Assembly: GCF_001571105.1 (NCBI RefSeq)
Contig: NZ_BCTD01000004.1
Direction: 5' to 3' (one strand)
From: Azotobacter vinelandii
GTDB taxonomy: Bacteria > Pseudomonadota > Gammaproteobacteria > Pseudomonadales > Pseudomonadaceae
Length of the DNA: 64,000 bases
Under the pieces are notes generated by a model. It was not told the origin of the DNA. It did no database searches and was given only the letters and a program-made list of their open reading frames with translations. Of this stretch, positions 49,736 through 61,535 are shown in pieces; the stretch's first letter is position 1, and each line of letters begins with the position of its first letter. Position numbers and translations under genes: made by a program.

Positions 49736-51598
49736 ATGTTCAAACGCCTGCTTCCCCTTCTGCTGGGCGGCGCCTGCGCCACGCTCCAGGCCGATCCGCA
49801 ACCATCGGCGGCGCGTCTGCACGAGCTGGCCGCGGAGCCTTTCTGGCTCGCCCTCGGCCACTACCAGCGCGACCGGTTGGGCGGCTGGCGCAGCCACGTC
49901 GACGACGGCGGATTCTTCCTGGCCGAGCGGGGCGAACGCGATCCGGCGGCGGAACTCGCCGCCACCCTGGCCGCCCTCTACCGGGACCCGGCCCTCGCCG
50001 ACCGCCATCCGCAGTGCCGCTTCCCGGCCCGCACCCGCTGGCTGCGCGAGCGCCTGGCGCTGGACGACCTGCCGCAACCGCAGTGCCGCGAATACACCGA
50101 CTGGTACGCCGACATCGCCCCGCACAGCACGGTACTGGTGTTCCCCGCCGCCTACCTGAACAGCCCCTCGTCGATGTTCGGCCACACCCTGCTACGCATC
50201 GATCCGCCCGGCATCGACAGCCAGGGCAGCCCGCTGCTCAGTTATGCGCTGAACTTCGGCGCCTACATCGAGGGCAGCGACAACAGCATCCTCTATGCCT
50301 GGAAGGGCCTGATGGGCGGTTATCCCGGTCTCTTCGCCTTGCTGCCCTACCGGGAAAAGCTCGCCGAATACAGCCGCCTAGAAAATCGCGATCTCTGGGA
50401 ATACCGCCTGAACCTCAGCGCCGAGGAAACCGGGCGGATGGTCGAGCACGTCTGGGAACTGCGGCAGATCCAGTTCGACTACTACTTCTTCGACGAAAAC
50501 TGCTCCTACCGCCTGCTCGAGTTGCTGGAAATCGCCCGTCCGGGCCTGGAGCTGACCGACCGTTTCCCGCTCACCGCCATCCCCGCCGACACCGTGCGCG
50601 CAGTGGAGCAGGCCGGGCTGATCGAGCGCAGCGCCTACCGTCCCTCGCGGGAGAAGGAACTGCTCGCGCGCGCCGACCCGCTGAGCCGCCCCGAGCGCGA
50701 CTGGACGCGGCGCCTGGCCGGGGACAGCACCGCGCTCGACGCTGCGGCCTTCCAGGCGTTGCCGGCCGAACGCCGAGCACTGGTACAGGACGCCGCCTAC
50801 CGGCTGATCCGCTACCGCAAGAACGGCGAGGAACGCGACGACACCAGCGCCCGCGACAGCTACCGCCTGCTGCAGGCGATCAACCGCGCGCCGCCGCCGC
50901 GCCTCGCCGTGGAGCGCCCGGTGCCGCCGGAAAACGGCCACCAGTCGCGCACCTGGCAGCTCGCCCTCGGCAGCCGCGAAGACCGGAGCTTCGCCGAATA
51001 CGGCCTGCGCATGGCCTACCATGACCTGGCGGACAACCTGGATGGCTTCCCGCTCGGCGCGCAGATCGAGATCGCCCAGCTCAAGCTGCGCCAGTACGAG
51101 GGCGACCACTGGCAACTGCAGCGGCTGGATGTGGCCAACATCCGCTCGCTGACCCCGCGCAGCACTCTGCTCTCGCCCCTGTCCTGGCAGGTCGGCGGCG
51201 GTCTGGAGCGGGTCGTCGGCAAGGGCCGTCACGACGACGAGCAACTGGTCGGCCATCTGAACGGCGGCGTCGGCGCCACCTGGCACCTCGCCGACGACCT
51301 GCTCGGCTTCGCCCTGGCCACCGCCCGGCTGGAGCGCAACGGGGACTTCGCCGCCTTCCTCAGCCCGGCGGCCGGCTTCGATGCCAGCCTGCTGTGGCGC
51401 AACCGCCTGGGCAACCTCGGCCTCGAGGCCCGCGCCGACTACTTCCACAACGGCGAGGTACGCCGCGAGCTGAGCCTGGTCCAGCAATGGGAAATCGCCG
51501 GCAACCTCGGCCTGCGCCTGGCCGCCCGGCGCGAATTCAGCCAGCAGGGCGCGCCGGCCAGCGAACTGAGCCTGCAGTTGCGCTGGTATCACTATTGA
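49736..51598 (+). CDS. DUF4105 (Lnb N-terminal domain) envelope protein
   Basis: 620 residues with a signal peptide (LLPLLLGGACATLQA). The DUF4105 domain lies around residues 110-290, with YPSSMFGHTLLRID-like SPSSMFGHTLLRID, LSYALNFGAYIEGSDNSILY, GLMGGYPGLF and FDYYFFDENCSYRLLELLE. In Gram-positive bacteria this domain is the catalytic part of lipoprotein N-acyltransferase Lnb. The conserved H, N and C are present here. The C-terminal half is predicted beta-rich and may be an outer-membrane barrel, ending LQLRWYHY. It probably acts in the envelope; the reaction is unproven in proteobacteria. Confidence 0.82.
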   Translation: MFKRLLPLLLGGACATLQADPQPSAARLHELAAEPFWLALGHYQRDRLGGWRSHVDDGGFFLAERGERDPAAELAATLAALYRDPALADRHPQCRFPARTRWLRERLALDDLPQPQCREYTDWYADIAPHSTVLVFPAAYLNSPSSMFGHTLLRIDPPGIDSQGSPLLSYALNFGAYIEGSDNSILYAWKGLMGGYPGLFALLPYREKLAEYSRLENRDLWEYRLNLSAEETGRMVEHVWELRQIQFDYYFFDENCSYRLLELLEIARPGLELTDRFPLTAIPADTVRAVEQAGLIERSAYRPSREKELLARADPLSRPERDWTRRLAGDSTALDAAAFQALPAERRALVQDAAYRLIRYRKNGEERDDTSARDSYRLLQAINRAPPPRLAVERPVPPENGHQSRTWQLALGSREDRSFAEYGLRMAYHDLADNLDGFPLGAQIEIAQLKLRQYEGDHWQLQRLDVANIRSLTPRSTLLSPLSWQVGGGLERVVGKGRHDDEQLVGHLNGGVGATWHLADDLLGFALATARLERNGDFAAFLSPAAGFDASLLWRNRLGNLGLEARADYFHNGEVRRELSLVQQWEIAGNLGLRLAARREFSQQGAPASELSLQLRWYHY

Positions 51599-51710
51599 GA
51601 GGAAGCGGAGTCCGCCACTCCGAAAAACAGGCAAGGAACGGCCCGCCGCTCCCACCAGCGACGCCCGTGCGCGCGAAGCGGATCGCCAACGAAACCGCGG
51701 ACTCCCCACC

Positions 51711-52151
51711 TCACTCCCGCTCGGCCGCCGGCCCATCGAGCCGGAGCGGGCTCCCGGCCCCCTCGCGTTCGGACGCCTTCCCGACCGACTCGACGACCTG
51801 CCCGATCGGCAGGGTGGCCACCGCCTGGCGCGCCCGGCGCCCGGCACCGCGCCGCACGCCCTCCAGCTCCGCTTTCAGGGCCTCGTTCTCCCGGCGGAAC
51901 ATTTCCGCCACCTCGCGCCAGACCCTGGCGACCGCCTCCTGCTCGCGCGCCTCGTCCGCGCTGCCGGCCCGGCGCGCCCGCTCGTCCGCCTGCGCGGCCC
52001 GAGCCTCGAGTTCGCCAAGATTGGTCGTCCGACGCCGACGCAGCATTTCCCGGAGTCGCTCGAACAGCCAGTCGGAGAACTCGTCCAGGACCTTCCCGAC
52101 GAGCGCCTTGAGCAGCGGTCCGAGCAGGCCGATCAGGAGTTTGGAAAACAT
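51711..52151 (-). CDS. Hypothetical coiled-coil protein with N-terminal hydrophobic segment
   Basis: 146 residues. The N-terminus MFSKLLIGLLGPLLKALVGK is hydrophobic/amphipathic, followed by a basic stretch (FERLREMLRRRRTTN) and a long charged helix (AQADERARRAGSADEAREQE, AEMFRRENEALKAELEGV), probably a coiled coil. No family is recognised. It is convergent with the DUF4105 gene. Confidence 0.6.
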   Translation of the reverse strand: MFSKLLIGLLGPLLKALVGKVLDEFSDWLFERLREMLRRRRTTNLGELEARAAQADERARRAGSADEAREQEAVARVWREVAEMFRRENEALKAELEGVRRGAGRRARQAVATLPIGQVVESVGKASEREGAGSPLRLDGPAAERE

Positions 52152-52335
52152 TGTCGTCTCGCTCCGCAGCTATCCGGCGACGCAGCTTGCCGGAAGCGCG
52201 GCCCGGCGCGCAATCGCCGCGCCGCGCTGCCCCACGGCGGCCCCTTCGAGCGTCGCGAAACGCCGGCCATGCCGCACGGCTCGCGCTTTATGCGATCATC
52301 GCGTCCTCGCGAAACCACACCCGATGAGAGGAAAC

Positions 52336-52641
52336 ATGAGCAGCGAAGCCTCCGGCACCTGTCGCCATTTCGTCACCTACAGCGGCGTCAAACTGCCGCT
52401 GAAGCTGATGAACGAACTCGACGAGGCCGGTCTCCACAACCGCAACACCTTCTTCCGCGGCCACTTCGACGATCAGGAACGCCTGATCAGGCTGGAGAAG
52501 ATCGTCTACGGCGAACTGGAGCTGCAGCACATCTACAGCTACCACGCCAACGGCGCGCTGCGCCGGGCCGAGATCACCGACGCCGACGAGGAAGTCACGG
52601 TGCTCGACTTCGACGAGAACGGCCAACCGACGGGTGGTTGA
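52336..52641 (+). CDS. Conserved hypothetical protein (DUF6156-like)
   Basis: 101 residues from ATG 52336 with GAGAGGAAAC upstream. RHFVTYSGVKLPLKLMNEL, NRNTFFRGHFDDQERLIRLE and KIVYGELELQHIYSYHANGA are well-conserved-looking segments that I associate, with low certainty, with DUF6156. The fold resembles a small beta meander. The function is unknown. Confidence 0.75.
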   Translation: MSSEASGTCRHFVTYSGVKLPLKLMNELDEAGLHNRNTFFRGHFDDQERLIRLEKIVYGELELQHIYSYHANGALRRAEITDADEEVTVLDFDENGQPTGG

Positions 52642-52740
52642 AACCCGCCCCGTACCGACACCAGGTTATGGAAATGCGGGTCTGCCCGCTCCGGCCCGGC
52701 GTTGCGCTACGCGGCCGGGGCGGTCTGCCCGGAGTTTTCC

Positions 52741-52769
52741 GGGCACGGGGCAGCGGTTTTCCCGTGCCC
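52741..52769. terminator. Hairpin between convergent genes
   Basis: A perfect 9-bp stem GGGCACGGG / CCCGTGCCC with an 11-base loop, between the DUF6156-like gene and the receptor gene. There is no strong T-run. Confidence 0.5.
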
Positions 52770-52808
52770 GTAAGCAGGGGGTTTGACTCAAGGCCAAGCG
52801 GGGAGATG

Positions 52809-55235
52809 CTAAAAATCCCATCGCGTCGTCAACATCATATTTCGAGGGTCGCCATAGGTTTTTACAGCAACGTTTGGATAGAATTTATCACCATAGCCGC
52901 TGTAGTAATGCTTGTCGAACAGGTTGTTGATATTAAGCGTTGCCGAAATATCATCGGTAAACTGGTATTTACCCATCAGATTAACCAGCCAGAATGCTTC
53001 TTGTCTAAGTTGGCGAGACGGATCAAGGTAGTCAGCATTTTGCCAGGTAGTGCCTTGATAGCTCGCGCCACCGCCTACAGTCAGCTTGTTCAATGTGCCG
53101 GGTAGCCGGTAGTTCGTATAGATCTTGAATTGATTCTCAGGGGCTTGAGTCGTCAACTTGTCATTCGTTCTGTCTTCCCGAATGACCTGATGGGTTAGTC
53201 CCGCCTGAATATTCCACCCCGGAGCCAATTCACCTGTGACTTCCAGCTCAACCCCCTTGGTTTTGGCTTTTTTACCTTCGTAAATGGTTCGGCTACGTAC
53301 ATCATCCCAGCCTACAGACTCAGCACGGTTGTCCTGACGAATCTCATAATAGGCCAGGCTGGCATTTAGGCGACCATTAAACCACTCCCCCTTGAGCCCA
53401 GCCTCGTAGCTGTCCCCCTCATCAGGCTCAAGTACTGCGTTGTCTTTGTCACGGGCGCTTTGTGGCTGGAATATTTTCGTGTAGCTGGCATAGATGGAAT
53501 AGTTTTCACTCAAATCATATGTGATGCCAGCGAAGGGAACCACCTCCCCGGTCTCTCGCATGTGATTGTCACCGCCAGCCTTGTAGTTGGTGACTCGCCC
53601 ACCAAGAATCAGGGCGAGATCATCGCTCAGACTAAAGCGAGCGCTGGAATAAAAAGCTCGTTGGTTGACACGCTCGCCCCACTTGGTCCTGATACCTGTA
53701 AGGTTTGATATCTGTTGTATATCTCCATCCCATTTATAGAAGTCATCTATAGGGACTCTAACGGTTGCTCCAGACCCTTTTCCTTCCGTGTCGTTTTTAT
53801 ATCCACTAGCCCCTACGGCCAACTCATGCGTACGACCGAACAACTCAAAAGGACCGCGAGCATAAGCTTCTAGTGCTTGGGTTCTTACTCTGTATCTATC
53901 ATATCCCATGAGTACATAACTGCTATTGTCATTGTCGACGTTTGGCATGCCTCTAATTCCGCCCAATTTTGAATCGTATGCATTTCTCTGATAAGTATAA
54001 TAGGCCCTGCCGCTCCATCCGTTGTCAAATTCATGATCTAGTTGGGTAAAGAAGGCATGACTGAACTGCTCCGATCGGCTCCAGTCTGCACCTGTATTAT
54101 AAGAGCGTGATACATGAACCTCGTTATTGTTGGAGTCGAACATGGGAATTCCGCCATAACTGTTAGCCGTTGGGATTCTTTCATCGGAATTTCCACCGAA
54201 AGTAAGCATCGTCTGGGGAGTCAGATCGTACTCCAAAATACCATAGTAAGCTCTGGTCTGCTCTTTGAAACGGTCAAGATACGATTGTCTGTCTTGGAAA
54301 GCTCCGGCGATACGTCCGCGGAAAGTACCGCTTTCGTTCAAAGGTCCACTAATATCCAGTTCAGACCGGTAGTTATCCCAGCGGCCGGCTTCGGCGGTCA
54401 CGTGACCGGAAAATTCATGGGTAGGTTTTTTGCGTACCAAGTTGAGGGTGGCTCCAGGGCCACCTGCGCCGGTAGTCAGGCCGCTGGCGCCTTTAATGAC
54501 CTCGATTCGATCATATTGGATCATGTCGCCCGAGGTCTGGCCAGTGTAGTTGATCGAGTCCGTCAGTGTAGGAATACCATCGTATTGAAAGTTAGTAATC
54601 TGGAAGCCCCGGGCGTAATACTGAGAACGAAAGCTATCCCAGCTCGTTCGAGTAACGCCAGGCGTGTGGTCCATTACTTTATCAAGACTTGTTAGATTGA
54701 AGTCGTCCATATGCTGGCGAGTGACCACAGTAACAGTCTGTGGCGTTTCGCGTGGCGTCAGTACCAATCGGGTAGCCGAAGCGATGGTGCCCGGCGTATA
54801 GGACTTGGTGTGTTCGGTGATGGTACCGAGCTGGTTGTCCTCCACCCGCATGATATCCAGGCTGACCAGGTCGGGATCGTCCCCGGTTTCCATTTTCACC
54901 AGCACATAGCTGCCGTTCTCCTGCCGCTGCGCCTGCCATCCGCTGCCGGCCAGCAGTTGCGCCAGCCCCTCTTCCAGACCGTAGGCGCCGTGCAGGCCCT
55001 GGCTGGTCAGGTCGCGGGTCTGTTCGGCGGCGAACGACAGGGTCACGCCTGCCTGGGTGGCGAACTGGCTGAGCGCTGCGCCCAGGGGGCCGGCGGGAAT
55101 GCGGTAGTCGCGGATGCCGGAACGGTCCTGGGCGGTGGCCAGGGCGGGGAACAGGACAGACAGCGGCAGGGGCGCCAGGATCAGGCCGGAAAGCGCCAGG
55201 TGGATGGCGCAGGCCAGCGGGGTGCGTCGGGTCAT
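52809..55235 (-). CDS. TonB-dependent siderophore receptor, composition mosaic
   Basis: 808 residues from ATG 55235 (AAGGA seven bases upstream; the ATG 17 codons earlier lacks one). A signal peptide ends near ALATAQ. The STN domain is next (YRIPAGPLGAALSQFATQAG), then a plug beginning SYTPGTIASATRLVLTPRET, and a barrel ending TRWDF. It is clearly paralogous to the receptor at 1363-3762. The part from about 52810 to 54770 (plug and barrel) is far poorer in G+C, about 35 percent over 53701-53760, than the STN part at 54770-55235 and the adjoining fecR. The ligand-binding portion appears to have been acquired or swapped. Confidence 0.93.
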   Translation of the reverse strand: MTRRTPLACAIHLALSGLILAPLPLSVLFPALATAQDRSGIRDYRIPAGPLGAALSQFATQAGVTLSFAAEQTRDLTSQGLHGAYGLEEGLAQLLAGSGWQAQRQENGSYVLVKMETGDDPDLVSLDIMRVEDNQLGTITEHTKSYTPGTIASATRLVLTPRETPQTVTVVTRQHMDDFNLTSLDKVMDHTPGVTRTSWDSFRSQYYARGFQITNFQYDGIPTLTDSINYTGQTSGDMIQYDRIEVIKGASGLTTGAGGPGATLNLVRKKPTHEFSGHVTAEAGRWDNYRSELDISGPLNESGTFRGRIAGAFQDRQSYLDRFKEQTRAYYGILEYDLTPQTMLTFGGNSDERIPTANSYGGIPMFDSNNNEVHVSRSYNTGADWSRSEQFSHAFFTQLDHEFDNGWSGRAYYTYQRNAYDSKLGGIRGMPNVDNDNSSYVLMGYDRYRVRTQALEAYARGPFELFGRTHELAVGASGYKNDTEGKGSGATVRVPIDDFYKWDGDIQQISNLTGIRTKWGERVNQRAFYSSARFSLSDDLALILGGRVTNYKAGGDNHMRETGEVVPFAGITYDLSENYSIYASYTKIFQPQSARDKDNAVLEPDEGDSYEAGLKGEWFNGRLNASLAYYEIRQDNRAESVGWDDVRSRTIYEGKKAKTKGVELEVTGELAPGWNIQAGLTHQVIREDRTNDKLTTQAPENQFKIYTNYRLPGTLNKLTVGGGASYQGTTWQNADYLDPSRQLRQEAFWLVNLMGKYQFTDDISATLNINNLFDKHYYSGYGDKFYPNVAVKTYGDPRNMMLTTRWDF

Positions 55236-55379
55236 GGGGTATTCCTTTCGTTGGGCGGAACCGGAAGCGGCATCGGGCCGTTTCAATGCCAGGCCGAACG
55301 AGAATGAAAATCGGCAACCCCTGTGAATGATTTTTTCCTGGCCGGCTCCTGCCCCCCAGGCAATGAGTCACCCCAAGGC

Positions 55380-56315
55380 TCAGGCGGGTTCGATGCGCAC
55401 CCAGTAGCGGGTGAAGTGGCGCAGCCGGATCGGGAGCGAGCGGGCGAGGTTTTCCAGCACCACGTCGGTGTCGTCGAGGCGGAAGGCGCCGGACAGCCGC
55501 AAACCGGCGACGGCTTCGTCGCAGTGCAGGAAGCCCGGCCGGTAGCGGGCCAATTCGGCGATGAAGTCGCCCAGCCGCCATTCGACCACGCTGAGCATGC
55601 CGCGCGTCCAGGCGTCCGCGCCTTCCGGTGCGACTCCAGGCTCTCCAAGGTGGTCGGCGGTGAAGTCGATCCGCTGGCCGGCGCCCAGCCGCACGGGCTG
55701 TCCCGTCCACCGTGCCGGGCGGATTTCGACGGCCTGTTCCAGTACCGTGACCCGGCTGCGGCCGTCCTCGCTGCGGACGCTGAAGCGGGTGCCCAGGGCC
55801 CGCACGCGGCCTTCGGCGGTTTCCACGATGAAGGGACGGCCGGCGGGATCGACGGCGGTCTCCGCCAGCAGTTCGCCGCGGTACAGGCGGATCAGGCGCT
55901 GCCGGTCGTCGAAGAGCAGGTCCAGGGCGCTGTCGGTGTTCAGTTCGAGGTGGCTGCGGTCGGCCAGCCGCAAGCTGCGCCGTTGCCCTGTGGCGGTGCG
56001 GTGCTCGGCCAGCCAGTGGCCGGGCGGGTTGCGTTCGAGCGCCAGGCCCGTGACGCCGATGCCGATGCCCAGCAGGCCGAGGATCTTGAGGACGGCGCGG
56101 CGCCGGGCCCGTGCGTTGGCCAGGGCCGGCAGGGCTTCCGGGGGCAGTCCGCCCAGTTGTCGCTGCAGGCGTTCCAGCCGCGCCCAGGCCTGGGCATGGG
56201 CCGGGTTCGCGTCGAGCCAGTCGCGCCAAGCCTGGCGATCGGCCTCGCTGTGTTCGGCCCGGAGCTGTACGTACCAGGTAGCGGCGGCTTCGAGGGTGCG
56301 GGGATCGAGGGCCAT
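55380..56315 (-). CDS. FecR-family anti-sigma regulator (second module)
   Basis: 311 residues. The N-terminal DUF4880 cytoplasmic domain (AAATWYVQLRAEHSEADRQA, DWLDANPAHAQAWARLERL) is followed by a membrane segment (LKILGLLGIGIGVTGLALE, about residues 76-94), a FecR domain (LRLADRSHLELNTDSALDLL, RPFIVETAEGRVRALGTRFS), and a C-terminal STN-like tail (PGFLHCDEAVAGLRLSGAF). It begins four bases after the fecI stop. Confidence 0.92.
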   Translation of the reverse strand: MALDPRTLEAAATWYVQLRAEHSEADRQAWRDWLDANPAHAQAWARLERLQRQLGGLPPEALPALANARARRRAVLKILGLLGIGIGVTGLALERNPPGHWLAEHRTATGQRRSLRLADRSHLELNTDSALDLLFDDRQRLIRLYRGELLAETAVDPAGRPFIVETAEGRVRALGTRFSVRSEDGRSRVTVLEQAVEIRPARWTGQPVRLGAGQRIDFTADHLGEPGVAPEGADAWTRGMLSVVEWRLGDFIAELARYRPGFLHCDEAVAGLRLSGAFRLDDTDVVLENLARSLPIRLRHFTRYWVRIEPA

Positions 56316-56319
56316 GGGA

Positions 56320-56820
56320 TCAGTCGTCCATCAGCAGCAGACAGTGGGTCATGGCGCGGATCAGGTGTTTTTTCACGGTGGTGACCGAGACGCCGAGGCG
56401 TTCGCCCACGGCTGCGTAGCCGAGTCCTTCGAGCTGGACGGCGAGAAAGATCGCGCGGGTGCGTTCGCCCAGTCCATCGAGCATGGCGTCGATGGCGGTG
56501 AGGGTTTCCAGGATAGCCAGCCGCGTCTCGGGGGAGATGGCCAGCGGCTCGGGGCGCGCGGCCAGTGCTTCCAGGTAGGCGCGCTCGATGCTCTGGCGGC
56601 GAAAGTGGTCGATCAGCAGGGCGCGGGCGATGGTGCTCAGGTAGGTGCGCGGCTCGCGGATGCCGTCGGCGTTACGGTTCGCCAGCACGCGCACGAAGGT
56701 GTCCTGGGCCAGGTCGGCGGCGTCGCTGGTGTTGCCGATGCGGCTGCGCAGCCAGCCTTTCAGCCAGTCGTGATGCTGGCTGTAGAGGGTGTGGAAGGGG
56801 CCGGGAGGCTGAACGGGCAT
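56320..56820 (-). CDS. FecI-like ECF sigma factor (second module)
   Basis: 166 residues: region 2 (LYSQHHDWLKGWLRSRIGN, DAADLAQDTFVRVLANR, REPRTYLSTIARALLIDHFR) and region 4 (LDGLGERTRAIFLAVQLEGL, helix-turn-helix ERLGVSVTTVKKHL). It is only distantly similar to the FecI at 4845-5384, so it should recognise its own promoter. It is the first gene of the second module, behind a weaker Fur-like site. Confidence 0.92.
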   Translation of the reverse strand: MPVQPPGPFHTLYSQHHDWLKGWLRSRIGNTSDAADLAQDTFVRVLANRNADGIREPRTYLSTIARALLIDHFRRQSIERAYLEALAARPEPLAISPETRLAILETLTAIDAMLDGLGERTRAIFLAVQLEGLGYAAVGERLGVSVTTVKKHLIRAMTHCLLLMDD

Positions 56821-56835
56821 GACGGCGAAATCTGC

Positions 56836-56854
56836 GCAAATGATAATTTATCGC
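56836..56854. promoter_or_regulatory. Fur-like box upstream of the second fecI
   Basis: GCAAATGATAATTTATCGC matches the 19-bp Fur consensus at 12 of 19, with an intact central ATGATAAT. It is 16 bp upstream of the sigma-factor ATG. It is weaker than the box at 5408-5426. Confidence 0.55.
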
Positions 56855-56938
56855 ATTTTCCACCAAAGGAGACGAGCCGTTCAAGCCGCAGCCGGCCAAT
56901 CGGGTAACGCCCCGTCACTGCAGGGCGAAAGGAAGAAG

Positions 56939-56962
56939 GCCCCGGCCACGAACGGCCGGGGC
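56939..56962 (-). terminator. Terminator-like hairpin after ettA
   Basis: The stem GCCCCGGCC / GGCCGGGGC (56939-56947 and 56954-56962) with a 6-base loop is followed on the minus strand by CTTCTTCCTTTC. Confidence 0.5.
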
Positions 56963-56969
56963 GTCGACA

Positions 56970-58634
<1,665 letters not shown>

Positions 58635-58972
58635 GGATGACCTTGGTTTCGACCGGAAATGGAAACGGGAAGACGGGGGCGCCCGGCCAGGGGCGCCTGG
58701 CCGGGCGCGGCCGGACGGCGATCCGCGACGTCCCGGAGACACCGGCTGCCCGGGCCCCCGCGCGTGCCGGCAAAGCTACCCGAAATGCGCCGGGCAGACC
58801 AGACGAAGGGCGCTCCGGGCGGGAGGCGGCTTTACTGTGAAAAGATGGCCTCCCCAGCCGAATGAGCCCGGCTCGCCCACGCTTGATCGTCTTTCATGTG
58901 CCGGCCCGTTGCGGATGGGGTAGAATCCGCGCCCTCTTTAATTATCGCCCAGCCGAACCCCAGGGGATTGCC
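58635..58972. other. Intergenic region between divergent ettA and glyA
   Basis: 338 bp with no convincing gene. It must hold both promoters. TAGAAT at 58921-58926, 47 bp before the glyA start, is a possible -10 element, but no good -35 is seen. No riboswitch-like structure was recognised. Confidence 0.5.
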
Positions 58973-60226
<1,254 letters not shown>

Positions 60227-60242
60227 GCCTCGCCCATGGGAA

Positions 60243-60272
60243 AGAGCCCGGCCTTCGCGCCGGGCTTTTTCG
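60243..60272 (+). terminator. Terminator of glyA
   Basis: The stem AGCCCGGC / GCCGGGCT (60245-60252 and 60259-60266) has a 6-base loop followed by TTTT. Confidence 0.85.
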
Positions 60273-60329
60273 TTCCGGCCCGGCGATCCGCCGCTGCCGG
60301 AGAGGAGGGAGCGGGCCAGTCCGTCGCGC

Positions 60330-61301
60330 TCAGCCCTGCACCTCGGCGAATCCGGCACGGATATCCTCTTCCGGCAGATCATCGCCGATGAACACCAGCA
60401 CGCTTTCGCGCGTCTCGTCGGCGCCCCACTCCTCCGCCCAGTCGAAGCCGTAGAGGCGCAGCACACCCTGGAACACCATGCGCCGTGATTCGCCGGCCAG
60501 GTTCAGCACGCCCTTGTAGCGCAGCAGCGAATCGCCGTAGCGCGCCAGCAGGCCCTCCATGAACAGGCCGAGCTTCTCCAGGTCCAGCGCCCGCTCGCTG
60601 CGCAGCACCAGGGTGGCGATACGGTCCTTATCAGCGGCCGGGGCGAGCGGGCGCAGGCTCAGGACCTGGCCGAACTCGGCGTTGAGGTTGAAGCCACGCA
60701 CGTCGAGCAGTTCGCCCAGCTCGATGCGCCCGTGCTCGACGATGCGGATCGGCGCGCGGCGGTTGATGCGCTGCAGCCGCTGGCTCAGCGCCTCGACCGC
60801 CTCGGCCGCCACCAGATCGGTCTTGCTCAGCAGGATGCGGTCGGCGAAGCCGACCTGGGCCTGGGCGATGGCCTCCTGCAGGTGACGCCCGGCATTGGCG
60901 GCGTCCAGCAGGGTGATGATGCCGTCGAGCACGTAACGGTCGCACAGCTCGTCGTCGGCGAAGAAGGTCTGCGCCACCGGCGCCGGGTCGGCCAGGCCGG
61001 TGCATTCGATGACCAGGCGGTCGAAATCGAGTTCGCCGGCGTCCAGGCGCTCCAGCAGGAGGAACAGCGCCTTTTCCAGCTCGACATGAATGGAGCAGCA
61101 CACGCAGCCGTTGGCCAGAGTCATCACCTCGACCGGCTCGGCGCCGAGCAGTTGGCCGTCGATCGGCGTCTCGCTGTACTCGTTCTCGATCACCGCGATC
61201 TTCAGGCCGTGCTCGGCCTTGAGCAGGTACTGCAGCAGGGTGGTCTTGCCGGCGCCGAGAAAACCGCTGAGCACGGTGACCGGGATAGGGGGTTGGGACA
61301 T
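60330..61301 (-). CDS. yjiA: CobW/G3E-type GTPase YjiA
   Basis: 323 residues from ATG 61301 (MSQPPIPVTVLSGFLGAGKT). Walker A is GFLGAGKTTLL. The metal-binding CxCC motif is NGCVCCSIH. VIECTGLADPAPVA and LLSKTDLV complete the G3E signature. The C-terminal CobW_C domain follows. The family inserts or shuttles metals. In E. coli the same three genes form the btsT-yjiX-yjiA series, so a role near the transporter is likely. Confidence 0.92.
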   Translation of the reverse strand: MSQPPIPVTVLSGFLGAGKTTLLQYLLKAEHGLKIAVIENEYSETPIDGQLLGAEPVEVMTLANGCVCCSIHVELEKALFLLLERLDAGELDFDRLVIECTGLADPAPVAQTFFADDELCDRYVLDGIITLLDAANAGRHLQEAIAQAQVGFADRILLSKTDLVAAEAVEALSQRLQRINRRAPIRIVEHGRIELGELLDVRGFNLNAEFGQVLSLRPLAPAADKDRIATLVLRSERALDLEKLGLFMEGLLARYGDSLLRYKGVLNLAGESRRMVFQGVLRLYGFDWAEEWGADETRESVLVFIGDDLPEEDIRAGFAEVQG

Positions 61302-61354
61302 GGAACGATCCTTGAAACGAAAGGAATTCTGGGCGGGTGCAACCCGCCGGCCAT

Positions 61355-61384
61355 GGAGACTACCGAACATCCGGCGTTGCAAGG
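61355..61384 (+). repeat. 30-bp direct repeat, left copy
   Basis: GGAGACTACCGAACATCCGG then CGTTGCAAGG. It is 27 of 30 identical to 61497-61526. The two copies bracket a REP pair between yjiA and ybdD. Confidence 0.75.
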
Positions 61385-61387
61385 TGA

Positions 61388-61496
61388 TGCTCCTGTGTCA
61401 GAGGGGATTCATCCCCGACCGACCCGCACCGCGGGTCGCCTGTCAGCCGGTTCGCCGTGCCTTCGGCACGGGTCGCGGATGAATCCGCTCCTACAG
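61388..61496. repeat. REP element pair
   Basis: Degenerate left unit (GGGGATTCATCCCCGACC) and a good right unit (GGTCGCGGATGAATCCGCTC, CTACAGG), in the same family as 1259-1340. Between them lies GTGCC-TTCG-GGCAC, a further small hairpin. Confidence 0.72.
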
Positions 61497-61526
61497 GGAG
61501 ACTGCCAAATATCCGGCGTTGCAAGG
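61497..61526 (+). repeat. 30-bp direct repeat, right copy
   Basis: GGAGACTGCCAAATATCCGG then CGTTGCAAGG, the partner of 61355-61384. It ends 10 bp beyond the ybdD stop on the far side of the REP pair. Confidence 0.75.
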
Positions 61527-61535
61527 CGCCGCTCG

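Noticed and set aside
58635..58972. A riboswitch upstream of glyA
   Set aside because: No glycine, SAM or folate riboswitch core or terminator-antiterminator pair could be recognised in the leader.
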